DNA from: Pseudodesulfovibrio thermohalotolerans
Lineage (GTDB): Bacteria > Desulfobacterota > Desulfovibrionia > Desulfovibrionales > Desulfovibrionaceae
NCBI RefSeq assembly: GCF_021353295.2
Contig: NZ_CP120635.1
Span: forward strand, 186,001-250,000
DNA length: 64,000 nt
Reading direction: 5' to 3'
In this document: piece by piece, positions 63,558-64,000 of the stretch
How positions within the stretch are numbered: the stretch's first letter is position 1
Layout of the letters: the number at the start of each line of letters is the position of its first letter
Notes under the pieces: generated by a model
Seen by the model: only the letters and a program-made list of their open reading frames with translations
Told to the model about the DNA's origin: nothing
Databases searched by the model: none
Program-made: the position numbers and the translations under genes

Positions 63558-64000
63558 CTAGTCCTGGCCCATGATCTTCAATGCGTTGTCGATCTTGTCC
63601 TTTCCACCCACGGTTTCATAATATTCAGGCCACAAGGACCGCGCCTTGTTCATCCATACGTCCTCGTCGCTGAGTTCCTTGAGGACCATGCCGTGCTTGA
63701 GACAGTTGTCCAGAGCGGTCTTGTTCTGCTGGGCAACCCATTCCCATTCATGCTCGCAGGCTTCTTTGGCGGCCTTCTTGACCAGGGCCTGGGTGTTGGC
63801 GGGCAAGCGTTGGAACCATTTTTCCGAAACCAGCAGGGGGCCCACCCAGAGCATGTAATGCAGATCGGTAATATACTTTTGCACTTCCCAAAACTTCTGG
63901 TCCTGGTTGATGGAGTGGGGATTTTCCTGACCGTCGGCAACGCCTTGTTGCAAGGCGTTGAAGGTCTCAGACCACGCCAACGGATGCGGCTCTACGCCCC
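63558..64000 (-). CDS. TRAP transporter substrate-binding protein (truncated by window end)
   Basis: The visible ~147 C-terminal residues include 'WSETFNALQQGVADGQENP', a conserved DctP-type binding-site block (key residues Q, D, E, N), and a helical C-terminus. The frame continues past position 64000, so the start and signal peptide are outside the window. Ligand identity cannot be told. Confidence 0.88.
   Translation of the reverse strand, partial: GVEPHPLAWSETFNALQQGVADGQENPHSINQDQKFWEVQKYITDLHYMLWVGPLLVSEKWFQRLPANTQALVKKAAKEACEHEWEWVAQQNKTALDNCLKHGMVLKELSDEDVWMNKARSLWPEYYETVGGKDKIDNALKIMGQD

Noticed and set aside
1..64000. tRNA and rRNA genes
   Set aside because: I saw no T-loop/CCA-like cloverleaf or rRNA-like sequence in the intergenic regions, though a covariance search was not possible.

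Overview
The window is GC-rich, densely coded bacterial chromosome. Its gene content points to a sulfate-reducer-like deltaproteobacterium (Desulfovibrionaceae, Desulfovibrio/Pseudodesulfovibrio type). The signs are a multihaem cytochrome fused to a bd-oxidase-like membrane subunit, a selenoprotein SelD, an RpoH-type sigma factor with an acidic N-terminus, F0 ATP synthase genes followed directly by rex, a TRAP transporter, and very large PAS-rich sensor kinases. The genus is inferred; no sulfate-reduction gene lies in the window.

Layout. 1-3137: two adjacent CydA-like membrane proteins, the second with eight CxxCH haem sites. 3256-8770: ornithine aminotransferase, a five-PAS hybrid kinase and selD, which reads through an in-frame UGA. 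8814-10337: a gene-free array of two repeat modules. 10419-11709: a YkgJ-type cysteine-cluster protein and the heptose adenylyltransferase RfaE2. 12026-19236: a roughly 2050-residue sensor kinase with three periplasmic binding domains, coupled to an HD-GYP response regulator. 19357-25937: a PHP-glycosyltransferase fusion, a DksA-like protein, and a run of membrane/small genes ending in fosX. 25967-29082: a MarR-controlled His-rich metal transporter, then metX-metW. 29268-35406: a surface-glycan-like cluster (two glycosyltransferases, radical SAM/SPASM, polysaccharide deacetylase, GNAT, WbuC cupin). 35480-43397: transporters, a second and larger repeat array (36470-39125), a glycosyltransferase, TatD, PilZ and a QueG-like Fe-S protein.

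43554-51017 is a long minus-strand operon: rpoH, a TPR lipoprotein, a LolB-like lipoprotein, a coiled-coil protein, rpiB, tkt and glpX. Several of its genes overlap by ATGA. 51119-56838: metH behind a palindromic operator, a thioredoxin lipoprotein, a GNAT, hpt and an acidic zinc-ribbon membrane protein. 57070-59718: F0 genes atpZ, atpI, atpB and atpE, then rex, with two candidate Rex boxes. 59719-60617 is gene-poor. 60678-64000: an aldo/keto reductase with a TRAP transporter whose binding protein runs off the window end.

Recurrent themes are redox and energy control (bd-like/cytochrome, Rex, ATP synthase), methionine metabolism at two loci (metX-metW and metH), envelope glycan work, and elaborate phosphorelay/c-di-GMP signalling. 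The most unusual structure is the pair of repeat arrays built from the same two ~350-375 bp hairpin-rich modules in different orders, with recombinant and deleted copies.
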